Origin: Anadara kagoshimensis
Lineage: Eukaryota > Mollusca > Bivalvia > Arcoida > Arcidae
DNA: 64,000 bases
Assembly: GCA_021292105.1 (NCBI GenBank)
Contig: CM037869.1
Span: 248,001 to 312,000, forward strand
Direction: 5' to 3'
Within the stretch, counting starts at the first letter, position 1. Each line of letters begins with the position of its first letter. Below are positions 43,297-54,240 of this stretch, piece after piece. The position numbers and the translations under genes are program-made. The notes beneath the pieces are model-generated. The model did not search any database and had not been told where the DNA came from. It was given only the letters and a program-made list of their open reading frames with translations.

Positions 43297-44957
43297 CTTA
43301 ACCAAAGGCTCAGGATGAGCCTGTATCGCTCACCTGACTAAAATGCTTTTAAAGCAAATTTGTATATATGCTTTTCCAATAGCGTCCAATGTGAAACAAC
43401 GTTCTCCGCTGGCAGCCATGTTTTATGGCAGATCAGAAAAATTTTGGCAATCTATGTAAAGGACCTTCTATACATCATTCCTGTAAAGTTTAGATCAATT
43501 TGCTTCAGTCATTTCTGAGGACAGACAAAAACGTGTTTTTCCCACAGGGTCCAATGTTTAACTATCTTTTGCGCTGGCAGCCATGTTTTTTTGCGGATCA
43601 GAAAAATTTTGGCAATCTAAGTAAAGGACCTTCTATACATCATTCCTGTGAAGTTTTGTTAAATTTGCTTCAGTCATTTCTGAGGACATAGTCAAAAATG
43701 CGTTTTTTCCCATAGGGTCCAATGTTAAACTATTTTTTGCGCTGGTAGCCATGTTTTTTGGCCAATCAGAAAAATTTTGGCAATCTATGTAAAGGACCTT
43801 CTATACATCATTCCTGTAAAGTTTGATTCAATTTGCTTCACTAGCTTCAGAGGAGATAGCATATATATGCTTTTCCCATAGGGTCCAATATTAAACTATC
43901 TTCTGCATTGGCGGCCATGTTTTTTGGCGGATCAGAAACATTTTGGCAATCTAAGTAAAGGACCTTCTATACATCATTTCTGTAAAGTTTGGTTAAATTC
44001 GCTTCAGTCACTTCTGAGAAGATAGCCAAAAATTCGTTTTTCCCATAGGGTCCAATGTTAAAATATCTTCTGCGCTGGCGGCCATGTTTTTAGGCGGATC
44101 AGAAAATTTTTGGCAATCTTTGTGAAGGACCTTCAATACATCATTTCTCTAAAGTTTGGTTAAGTTTGCTTCAGTAGTTTCAGAGGAGATAGCAAAAATG
44201 TGTTTTCCCATAGGGTCCAATGTTAAACTATGTTCCCTGCTGGCAGCCATGTTTTTAGGCGGATCAGAAAAATTTCGGCAATGTTTGCAAAAGACCTTAC
44301 ATACATCATTCCTGTAAAGTTTAATTTAATTCGCTTCAGTCGTTTCTGAGGAGATAGCGAAAATGTGCATTTTCCCATAGGGCCCAATGTTAAACTTTGT
44401 TTGGCCCTGGCGGCCATTTTTTTTGGCGGATAAGAAAAATTTGGGCAATCTTAGTAAATGACCTTACATACATTATTCCTGTTAAGTTTGGTTCAAATTA
44501 GCTCAGCGGTTTCAAAGAAGACAGAAAATGTATGCTTTTCCCATAGGGTCCAATGTTAAACTATCTTCTGCGCTGGCGGCCATGTTTTTTGACGGATCAG
44601 AAAAATTTTGGCAATCCAAATAAAGGACCTTCCTTACACCATTCCTGTAAAGTTTGGTTAAATTTGCTTCAGTCATTTCTGAGGAAATCGTTAAAAATGC
44701 ATTTTTCCCATAGGGTCCAATGTTAAACTATCTTCTGTGCTGGCAGCCATGTTTTTTGATGGCTCAAAAAAATTTCGGCAATCTAAGTAAAGGACCTTCC
44801 ATACATCATTCCTGTAAAGTTTGGTTAAAATTGCTCCAGTGGTGTCAGAGGAGATAGTCAAAATGTGAAAAGTTTACGGACGGACGACGGACGACGGACG
44901 ACGACGGACGCAAAGTGATGGCAAAAGCTCACATGGCCTTTGGCCAGGTGAGCTAAA
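43297..44957 (+). repeat. Bookended composite repeat C (166-bp core)
   Basis: The left end carries CCAAAGGCTCAGGATGAGCC and CGCTCACCTGAC; the right end is GGCCTTTGGCCAGGTGAGCTAAAA. The end type is shared with repeats A and B, as is the GGACGACGGACG run (44878-44910). The core differs: about nine units with a period of 165-168 bp, each containing CCCATAGGGTCCAATGTTAA, GCGCTGGCGGCCATGTTTT, TCAGAAAAATTTTGGCAATC and ACATCATTCCTGTAAAGTTT. Not coding. Confidence 0.88.
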
Positions 44958-44964
44958 AATTGGT

Positions 44965-45075
44965 ACCAGTTTGTATTTGGAACGAGTTGCTTATATACAA
45001 GTCACCAACAAGTTAAGGAATGGAACGAGTTGGCAAAAGTTAGTTGTCATTAGTTGGAATTGGAACGTCATGGCA
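44965..45075 (-). repeat. Iterated GGAACGAGTTG motifs
   Basis: TTGGAACGAGTTGCTTA at about 44980 and ATGGAACGAGTTGGCAAAAG at about 45020, plus a degenerate TTGGAACGTCATGG near 45060. Inverse orientation of the 14655-14692 block, which shares AACTTTTGCCAAC. Confidence 0.5.
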
Positions 45076-46932
45076 GATACACTAGCGAAAAAATGTAAGA
45101 GAAGAAAGTTGATATCAGTTTACTTTCTAAAATGCATCAGCGTCGTATGTATTTGTTGGAACAGTTCCTTAGTAGAAACTATGATGGTTCGGTCTGGTTT
45201 GTTAAATGATGAAAGCGATGCAGTAATAAACCACAGTCAATCATACTTTTCGGTTTATAGCATAACCAGAGTGTGCTAATGACTCCCCTTTTGTCTCTTC
45301 GAGAACGAAACTCGCACCCATACGCTGTTTAGGATTAAATCTTCTAACAAATACTGACTTAAAAGTGTTTTAACTTGGATCTAACTTGTTTGATCTAAAC
45401 ATAAATCAATAGGCGTTCTTTGAACTGAACCTCAGCTGTACTCCAGCCATTTCTCATTGATTCCAATTCTACACTTTTACCATACTTATGGGGTCCCTTC
45501 TCCTATTTCTGGACAAAATCACGTTTACTTGACCTATTACGACCAATTGAAGCACGATGAAATGCCGTACCTATTTAGAATGTTGACTATTAAAGCCGGT
45601 ATCTGGTAATAATGGTTCAAAACTTTTACTTTTTCTGGACATATCTGTTTATCGCATTTAATCTAGCATTATTACAACTTAACTTACTGGATACCGGTCT
45701 AAGAAAAGCTTAGAGCTGAATTGACCGATCTTAATGTTACTTAAAAATTTTTGCAGCTTGCTGGATGGCAATTTAATATTAAAACTCGACTAAATACTTC
45801 TAGTGGTGCCTGCACAAAACTAGATTAAAAGGAATAAGTCTGGCTTGAATTTAATATCCACATATTTCAGTAATTGTTCCTCTACGAGAAACATTAACAG
45901 GACAACTATCGCTTATCACACTATTGCAGGGATTTTTCTGGGTATTCACATGGTAAACGGACCACTATAGTAGAGTTTGTTCCCACTACAACGACAATAT
46001 CGACAGATCCAGGACAAAGATACACAATCTCAAACTTTATATTTACCTTTTCTTGTTCTTTCGAACTTTTAAAAAATGACTTTCTGCAAATAACCCTATA
46101 TACCCTCTCTCAAGTCTGCTATAAAATGGAACATTTACTTACGGCATTTTTTCAGTTCTTGATTTTAGATGTTTTTCACTTCTTGATTTTTAGATGGACA
46201 AGCCATATTTTGTAAACCATCATACAAATTTAAATGTGTTTAACACTTCGAACTATAATTTTATTATAACTTCCATCACACATCTGCACATGGTAAGAAG
46301 ACAACTCTTTCTTTATACCAGTTACTACGATGTAATTTTAACTGGAAGTGCATTTTTAAGAACTTACACTTTTTTCCTACACGACAGATCATTAGAAATA
46401 TGTTCACTCTACTTGCTCCCTTCGAATGATTTTTCCCTTGTTCTGTCGTTTGATGGAATATAAATGAATAACACTGTAACCCTTTACTGGGCCCAGCTGA
46501 AGTTTGCATATTTTTGGCGTACCGTTGAAAGTCTAATGAAGATATTACCATCTTGGTGTTATTTAGTGTCATAATTCCCCTCCCTTTGAAGTACGGCAAT
46601 GTACATGATAGTTGCCTATGTATTTATCATCTAAACTCAAAAGAAAATTCCAATTACTATTCAACAGCAATAAAAAGGAGATCTTGGATATAACATCAAA
46701 CTTTATAATTGAATGTCTAGAAATACGTAAAAGTAAAATTACTCAAGTACCTTGCAGTATTACATCTCATAATCTGCCAATATTTATTTGTTATATATGT
46801 ATGCATGTGTCAGTTACGTGTTATTTTTTTATTCCATGTTCATTATGTTTATTGAAATTTGAATTGCTGTTGATCATGACTTGCCAAAAATATTATTGTA
46901 ATTGAGATATTATCTATGATAAAATGAATCCA
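45076..46932. other. Long stretch without a recognisable gene
   Basis: Open frames of up to 107 codons occur on both strands (for example 46276-46599 minus), but none resembles a known protein. No repeats or element ends were identified. Confidence 0.4.
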
Positions 46933-46995
46933 AGTCATTTCGGCACGTGGCAAGTCATTTCGGCACCATCTCCTAGTCATTTCCGTACCTTGCTA
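46933..46995 (+). repeat. Three iterations of AAGTCATTTCGGCAC
   Basis: CAAGTCATTTCGGCACGTGG, CAAGTCATTTCGGCACCATC and CTAGTCATTTCCGTACC follow one another about every 20-22 bp. The complement GTGCCGAAATGACTTGC occurs at about 49378-49394, on the other side of composite repeat B. Confidence 0.8.
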
Positions 46996-47202
46996 ATACA
47001 CTTACCATCTCTACAACTTTGTCATAATTCTGTGAACATTATAATCCAACAATTCATAATTAACGTTTTTCCTTTACGCAAATTTTTACCCCCGACATAT
47101 TGCAGTAACACTCGATAATCCACGCCATTTCGTTACCCTGCTAACCCCCAAGAAGTGTAAAAGTAAAAAAGAAATCGAAGTACCGACGATACACTGTCGA
47201 GT

Positions 47203-49218
47203 TTTTAGCTCACCTGACCGAAGGTCATGTGAGCTTATGGCATAGCGCAGCGTGTGTATGTGCGTGTGTGCGTCGTTAACACCTATTTTCGACTTCTCCT
47301 CAGAAACTACTGGACAGTTTTTAATGAAACTTTGTCAGAAGTATATATGGGTCGGTGCAATTCAGATTTGTTCGTGGCGTTGCCATGGCTACCATAACTA
47401 GGTCAAGGTGACCTAGGGGTGCAAAAATCTTAAAAAATCTTCTTCTCTGAAAGTACTGATTGGAGAAAAAATCTGATGTGATATTTGGCTTCTCTAGGGT
47501 CTTAAGCCTATAGTTTGTTCATTTTGTAAAAATCGGATAAAAAATAGGTTACGCGTTTTTGCGTTTAATTTTGAAAAAATCGTAAAATAGCTTCAAATTG
47601 TTATAACTTGACTATTTGACCAGATAATGACATGGGGTTTTCAGTTTTGACATCTTCTTGTTAGTATCTTCAAAATGAGGTCAAGGTCAATTGTGAAGGT
47701 CGTGACCTAATTTTTTTTACCTCTGATTATAATTATTATCTCGAAAACTATAAACTTTTTGTATAGGCATATATATTAGAATGTTGTAGGTATTGATACA
47801 ACGATCATTTTGATGTATAGAAAAAGGTCATGGGTTTAAAGGTCAAGGTCACAGATGTGAAACAATACCGAAATGGTTAATTATCTCGAAAACTATAAAC
47901 TTTTTGTATAGGCATATATATTAGAATGTTGTAGGTATTGATACAACGATCATTTTGATGTATAGAAAAAGGTCATGGGTTCAAAGGTCAAGGTCACAAA
48001 TCCGAAACAATATCGAAATTGTTAATTATCTCGAAAACTATAAACTTTTTGTATAGGCATTTATATTAGAATGTTGTAGGTATCAATACAACGATCATTT
48101 TGATGTATAGAAAAAGGCCATGGGTTCAAAGGTCAAGGTCACAGATGTGAAACAATACTGAAATGGTTAATTATCTCGAAAACTTTAAACTTTTTGTATA
48201 GGCATGTATATTAGAATGTTGTAGGTATTGATACAACGATCATTTTGATGTATAGAAAAAGGTCATGGGTTCAAAGGTCAAGGTCACAGATGTGAAACAA
48301 TACTGAAATGGTTAATTATCTCGAAAACTATAAACTTTTTGTATAGGCATGTATATTAGAATGTTGTAAGTATTGATACAACGATCATTTTGATGTATAG
48401 AAAAAGGTCATGGGTTCAAATGTCAAGGTCACAGACGCGAAACAATACCGAAATGGTTAATTATCTCGAAAATTATAAACATTTTGTATAGGCTTGTATA
48501 TTAGAATGTTGTAGGTATTGATACAATGATCATTTTGATGTATAGAAAAAGGTCATGGGTTCAAAGGTCAAGGTCACAGATGTGAAACAATACCGAAATG
48601 GTTAATTATCTCGAAAACTATAAACGTTTTGTATAGGCATGTATATTAGAATGTTGTAGGTATTGATACAACGATCATTTTGATGTATAGAAAAAGGTCA
48701 TGGGTTCAAAGGTCAAGGTCACAGACGCGAAACAATACCGAAATGGTTAATTATCTCGTTACTATAAACATTTTGTATAGGCATGTATATTAGAATGTTG
48801 TAGGTATTGATACAATGATCATTTTGATGTATAGAAAAAGGTTATGGGTTTAAAGGTCAAGGTCACATATGCGAAACAATACCGAAATGTTTAATTATCT
48901 CGAAAACTATAAACATTTTGTATAGGCATGTATATTCGAATGTTGTAGGTATCGATACAACGATCATTTTGATGTATAGAAAAAGGTCATGGGTTCAAAG
49001 GTCAAGGTCACAGATGTGAAACAATACTGAAATGGTTAATTATCTTGAAAACTAATAACTTTTTGTATAGGCATGTATACTAGAATGTTGTAGGTATTAA
49101 TACAACGGTTATCATGATGTAAAAAAAAGTCATTGGGGTTAGTATTTATGTTTTCTTTAAATCTATCAGCTAGCCATTAGTTATCAGGTGAGCGTATCAG
49201 GCCCATGGGCCTCTTGTT
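47203..49218 (-). repeat. Bookended composite repeat B (145-bp core)
   Basis: Inverse orientation of repeat A. It begins TTTTTAGCTCACCTGACCGA and ends CAGGTGAGC then CAGGCCCATGGGCCTCTTGT. The flank 47400-47640 contains GGTTACGCGTTTTTGCG, as in A. The core (about 47720-49110) has nine or more units whose AAGGTCAAGGTCACAGATG starts fall at 47841, 47986, 48131, 48276, 48421, 48566, 48711, 48855 and 49000. The spacing is 145 bp with a single 144. High unit identity indicates recent amplification or homogenisation. Not coding. Confidence 0.92.
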
Positions 49219-49377
49219 AATACGGCTAAATCACTTGCTCTGGACAGGCGTAATTTTATTGGAATGAAAAATATAAAGTAATAAGACCTCAAAGAGCACT
49301 TTATTAACATTAAAATATAAAAATAAAGCATGAACTAGTATTAGCAAAGTAATTGAGGTGCCGAATTTACTTACTAT

Positions 49378-49394
49378 GTGCCGAAATGACTTGC
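49378..49394 (-). repeat. Inverted copy of the AAGTCATTTCGGCAC motif
   Basis: GTGCCGAAATGACTTGC, with a weaker GTGCCGAATTTACTTAC just before it (about 49359). Pairs with the block at 46933-46995. Confidence 0.75.
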
Positions 49395-49609
49395 ACAGCT
49401 GAAATAAGTTAAACATAAATTTCCATTATAAAGAATTCAAAAGGATTTAGTCAAAACCGGAATTTTCATTTCCATCAAAGTAAAAGCTATCATTAAACTC
49501 TACAATCAATATTCCGTTGTAATCACAGGAGAAATCAACGGCGCCATTGTCTTCTCCATCAAATTTTAGGGTTCACAATGCACTTCACGTCTTGGATCTA
49601 ATATTATGA

Positions 49610-49690
49610 ACGAGTTGACACGTCAAGAACAGGGTGCGACTGTAAGTTAATTTTCAAAAACATTTCGAACGAGTTGACACAAACCTTAAA
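49610..49690 (-). repeat. Two GAACGAGTTGACAC motifs
   Basis: GAACGAGTTGACACGTCAAG and CGAACGAGTTGACACAAACC, about 60 bp apart, flanking AT-rich sequence. Same motif family as 44965-45075. Confidence 0.55.
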
Positions 49691-49899
49691 ATTGGGCGTG
49701 GCTTACTAGGCGTGCCCTGGTCGAGCTTAACGTGTTGCTATATTTTGAATCGTTAGATGCTATTGGCTAGTAATAAATTGACATGATTAGGATAGCGCAT
49801 CCAGGCTTATCAATTCGACGGATTTGTTCCATATAAAAAGGCGGTTATTACGAAAAGGTCAAATTAGACGGATTTTTCTCTTTGACGATTTTTTTTAAT

Positions 49900-51070
49900 G
49901 ATAAGTACTTAATAATAATAATATTTTATTGGATAAAACCGTAGTCACAGTGTGCATCATCCAGTAAAACGTGTATAAATTAATTGAAACAAATATCGTC
50001 ATTTCTATAAATGGACAACTTGTGGTTCTTAGAAGAAATCGGCCAATGAAATAACAGATCCCAAAGCTTAAACAACATGGCTGACAAGTGTAAAGGCACA
50101 AATAGTGAAAAATACCATGTAAAACGCCATAATTCGATAGATAAAAAGGTAAACTAAATGAATTAATGCATAGCGTTATCGAGTCATGACATCCAAATAT
50201 GTACAAATCCATGACATCGACAATAACGATGCAGTAAACGTGTGCGACGTAAATTTCGATTCGGGAGTGTTGTTCTCCTCGGGGTTCGAACCTCCCTCAG
50301 GTGTCAAACGAGATTCGGGTGTTGTATTCTCCCGTAGCGTGCTATTGTCGTCACAATATTTATTTTTATGTGGGATCTTGCGGAGTGTAAATAATAACAA
50401 GACTTCAGCTTCAATTCACTGTATATTACGAATACATACCTTAACTAGGTACATCACACGCACACACGGACACACTAGCCTTCACAGAGACTAGCACTCG
50501 CAGATTCACACCATAGACTTCCCCCGTAGACTCCAGACTCCGATTCTCCCTAAGCTACTTCTCAACCAAGACTAAAGCCAGACTGATCTCTCTCAAACAC
50601 ACACTTGCCCCTCTTATATACCAGTGTCTTAAGGAAGTTCTAGAATCTTCAGACACGTGTTAAAAATGCATGTCAAGACTGCTGACTTCTGCAGAATATG
50701 ATATGCCATTAACCTTAACTACAATATTGAATTACTAGTAAACTACTTTTAGAACAAAGACATGGTGCTATTTATAGCAGTGGGTTAGCCCATGTCCTAC
50801 TTAGAAGTAGTGGGCGCATAACCCAATAACCCACAACATGTGTGAAAGATACGTTAGAACTTAAAGCTAAATAAGTATAAGTTTAAAGGTCAATACCCCT
50901 AGTATAAAATACACTTTGTTAAACAATAACCATCAACCTCTTAATTAATAATTCAGCACTCTATCACTCTCCAAAAATGTTACACGTGGTATAAAATGTA
51001 CAAAGATCGTATGTACACAAAATGTATAGCAAAATCGGCCAGATAAAATCCATCACCGCTACACCCCCTC
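49900..51070 (-). mobile_element. Candidate LTR-like region of an LTR retrotransposon fossil
   Basis: On the minus strand a purine tract (AAGGAGGGGG, about 51064-51073) is followed by TGTAGCGG. About 450 bp on comes a TATA box (TATATAAGAGGGG, near 50613-50625), then a leader of several hundred bases. This layout resembles polypurine tract, U3 promoter and R/U5. A Pro/Glu/Ser/Asn-rich reading with repeated NTPES lies near 50230-50340. I could not find a matching second LTR, so the limits are provisional. Broken fossil. Confidence 0.4.
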
Positions 51071-51117
51071 CTTAAAACAAAATTTGATATTTTATGAAAT
51101 TGTGTTTAAAAAAAAAA

Positions 51118-51594
51118 CTACATAGGTAAATCATAATCCATTAAATCGTGTTGCTGGGACAACAAAAAGTCCAAATCGGTAACACTCCCAGCTGCTTTCT
51201 GCTGGCGTCTGTCCTGTTGTTGTCTCTTCACCTGCTTCAGAACAGGGGGAAGCGTACCCCGAGGATCAATATAGTCTTTATTGTCCACCTCCACCACTGA
51301 CAGTTCTTTAATTGTATCCTTTATCAGGCATCCCGCCACAAAGTGTTTCTTTTCCAGATGGTGCTTAACCACATGTTTGTTAATGAACTTCCTACTACAG
51401 TGGGGACAGTTAAGGAGTTTAAAGGTCCTGACATGTGCCTGACGCCAATGAACCATATACTGCTTCAGGGACTTAAATGTCCCAGTGAAGCAACCAGGCA
51501 CATGACAGGCCATACCGTCCTCCGGCCAGATAGGTCGCAGGTCCCTATCCGACCCCTGCACTGCCACATCCGGAAAACAATAGATTGAAAACAA
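51118..51594 (-). CDS. C2H2-type zinc-finger protein ORF
   Basis: 158 codons, open throughout. The first finger-like unit is CHVPGCFTGTFKSL..YMVHWRQAH, the second CPHCSRKFINKHVVKHHLEKKH, both with correct Cys/Cys and His/His spacing. A basic Gln-rich linker (KQVKRQQQDRRQQK) and an acidic, hydrophobic end (DLDFLLSQQHDLMDYDLPM) follow. An acceptor-like GGATGTGGCAG within the first codons suggests that it may be a spliced exon. It sits just upstream, on the same strand, of a purine tract and LTR-like region and downstream of pol-like remains. It could therefore be an accessory or env-position gene of an LTR element. A host zinc-finger exon is the alternative. Confidence 0.65.
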   Translation of the reverse strand: MFSIYCFPDVAVQGSDRDLRPIWPEDGMACHVPGCFTGTFKSLKQYMVHWRQAHVRTFKLLNCPHCSRKFINKHVVKHHLEKKHFVAGCLIKDTIKELSVVEVDNKDYIDPRGTLPPVLKQVKRQQQDRRQQKAAGSVTDLDFLLSQQHDLMDYDLPM

Positions 51595-52429
51595 GTTTTC
51601 ATTATAATAAAAAAATCAATTCTTCCCCATTACTGCAAACAATCAAGGTTAGCCATTCTTGTGACTTAATCACACTAAAGAATCTATTCAACATAAACAA
51701 ATCATAATTACCGATTTAAAACATATAAATCCCAATATGATTGTTATAGAGGTTCATAAGGTGATTCTACACTTGATGTAGCTATCACATACATTAAAAC
51801 TTGCAGTGCTGTTTTAATTCAAGTTTTTATATACCAAAACTAATTATTTGTTTTTACTTATTTCATGTGACTAATGAACAAGAAAGTAAAGAGAAAGAAC
51901 AATCGAGAAGTAGATGAAGAAGTCATGGCGGCCAGACAGAACTGTCTTCACTACATCACATGGAACACAAGATCAAGGGTGGCCTTAACCTATCACTTGC
52001 TTCAAGTGAAAATTAATGATTTTAAAATAAATGCATATGGTCTTTATTAGGATTACCAGAACGCAGGATCTGAAACATGCTTAGACAGACTTTAACACTT
52101 GCCAATGCTCAGCTTTATTGGAAATGTAAATACAACAGCAGAAAATTTAATGTAATTCTAATCTCCGATTTCTAGAAAATCCCCATAGAATCGCATCCAG
52201 CTGTATGTATTTTTATCCAGAATGGAAGTATATGGGGTAGCACTTATACAAATTGTATACTAATCTCCGAATCTCAATTGAAATTCCCCATAGTTATACA
52301 ATTACACTGCTGGCCACAAGAGGGAAACTTTTATTAAAAATGTAAAATCTTTGCCAACAAATATTTATATACTATGTACAAATAAGTTTTAGTAAGGGAA
52401 TGGGGTATAAATTTAAATTTAGCTAGGTA
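51595..52429. other. Stretch without a recognisable gene
   Basis: A short duplicated phrase, CTAATCTCCGA...CCCCATAG (about 52157 and 52259), and nothing else recognised. Confidence 0.4.
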
Positions 52430-53100
52430 AATATATAATAGGTCTTTTAATGACCCTGCCATGACGGGTCTGTAAAGGGGGAGAACTGGGTGGTAAAGGG
52501 CTAAATGGGGTTGCTCCATCACCGGAATCGGTTGACACATTAAGAACAAAGGACCTAGAAACTACTTCTACATTTTAATACTACTGAAACCAACACTTCT
52601 CTGATCTTTAGACCAGCTTGAAGCTCAAATCTACTGAAAGGGAACACCTGATGCTACCCGATAATCATCTGATGAAGTCTTAGATTTAGACAAATATCTG
52701 TCGACAAATTCATCATCATCGTCAGATAAATAGCTATAAGTTCCATTAATACTTTTATTATTTCCCAACATTTCACTACTATATGAAGATGATTTTAACC
52801 TGTAAACCTTGGTATAAGTGTGTATCCCTACTACTACTTTTATCTACACCCAGGCTATAAGCCCCTTTATCCGACCCAACAGCACCAAGAACATCCAAGT
52901 TCTCGTCTTTTGAAATATTGAACAAATTTGAAAACAAATTAAAATATACAATATTATTTACAAAAACACCAAAATAAACGCCTCAAAACGTCTAAAACTA
53001 CTGTCGAACAACTATTAAGGACAACTGTATACACCTTAAAACTTCAAAGTCAAGGTTTCTACCTAGTATCCTCCTCGCGGGACCAAAAATGTAACAGGAA
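52430..53100 (-). mobile_element. LTR-retrotransposon remains: possible primer site and pol end
   Basis: On the minus strand, TGTTACA is followed by TTTTTGGTCCCGCGAGGAGG (about 53074-53100), which resembles an LTR end plus a tRNA primer-binding site. Readings further on include acidic YSYLSDDDDEFVDRYLSKSK and, near 52450, PLQTRHGRVIKRP, which resembles the basic end of Ty3/Gypsy pol. If these belong together the element is heavily deleted. Fossil, several breaks, age unclear. Confidence 0.35.
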
Positions 53101-54002
53101 GCGAGTTAAACTGCACCGTGAGTAGCTCAACATAGCCAAGAGTTCATGAGTAAACTGCGTACAAACGTTTGCCACATCTAAGCTAACATTATCGCTAGAA
53201 TGTAAGCAGATGTGACAAAGTTTACTGTACTTTATTATTAACTATGTAGAAAAGAGAAAATGCGGGACCAGTCACATAAAGTGACAAATTTATAGTAAAC
53301 CTTGACGAGTTCACATTTAGCGACCCAAGTCGTAAGTGATGGCTGTATAACAGTGGGGACTGTAATATTCTCACTTCCTATTAAAATGCTGCAGTGGAAC
53401 TATAAGATACTAGGCTTTGACATTGGAAGTTTTCCTCGTCCTAATACCGTCAAAGTATACAGAAAACGATAGTTTGTTAAACTACATTTAATATCACAAA
53501 CTGGCAAAAAATCACATAAATCTAATACATTACAAGTCACAATATGACAAAGGAAAGTATACCGATGATGGAGCACTAAGGAACACATGGCGGGATATTA
53601 AAAGGAAAAGCCGTATATATTACCACCCTATCGCCATTACATTCTTCCTCCTCTGAAACTCTTTAAGACCTCCTGGATAACCACGATATTATTATACTTA
53701 ACTATTATGAGTACAGTTTCTGCATCTTATTCAAAGATTAACCCCATGTTAAATAAGCAATTCTTTTTGAACACACAGAAACTATGCCAGCAGACAACAA
53801 CATCCTGGCTATTTAATACAAATTAAACTTCAATAATAGTATACCGGGTATTTCACTACTACTATATTAGTCCCCCCCCCAACAATGATTCTCAAGATTC
53901 TGTACCAAATCAAAACATGACAATAGTAATAATATTTCTATTATTGTTACTTGAATATTTAACAAATTGATTCATTAAATTTTGAAAAATATTACAGATA
54001 TT
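53101..54002. other. Stretch without a recognisable gene
   Basis: It may include an LTR of the minus-strand element, but no partner was found. A C-run lies at about 53872-53881. Confidence 0.35.
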
Positions 54003-54240
54003 TAAGTTAATACATATAAGCATTAGAGGGCTTCAGGTCTTCTACATATATATTCATGTCATCTATCGGAAGTTCCTCATATTCGTCTTTTTCCACTTCG
54101 AATGTTTTTAATTCTGTATTTGTTATCTCTTATTCCTGAAGTAATTTTATTTTCTCTAGTTCTGCCCTCGACTCTGCTTCGTGGTATTTTAGTTTTGTTT
54201 TAAATGTCGCTGCTCTTGCCGCTGCGTCAGATTTTTTTAT
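54003..54240 (-). mobile_element. Coiled-coil, gag-like fossil
   Basis: Minus-strand readings DAAARAATFKTKLKYHEAES and AELEKIKLLQE are charged and helical, followed by an acidic segment (EVEKDEYEELPIDDMNIYVE). Charged helical leaders of this type occur in retrotransposon gag proteins. Broken, and the assignment is weak. Confidence 0.35.

Noticed and set aside
43500-43691. Short ORF with internal repetition
   Set aside because: It spans units of the 166-bp tandem core of composite repeat C.
46276-46599. 107-codon minus-strand ORF
   Set aside because: No recognisable domain, no neighbours in the same direction, and its length is unremarkable in this much non-coding DNA.
50262-50310. GGTTCGAACC, resembling a tRNA T-arm
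   Set aside because: No acceptor, D or anticodon arms can be folded around it, and it lies in an LTR-like region.
51343-51588. Plus-strand ORF
   Set aside because: It is antisense to the C2H2 zinc-finger ORF, whose Cys/His spacing is far better evidence.
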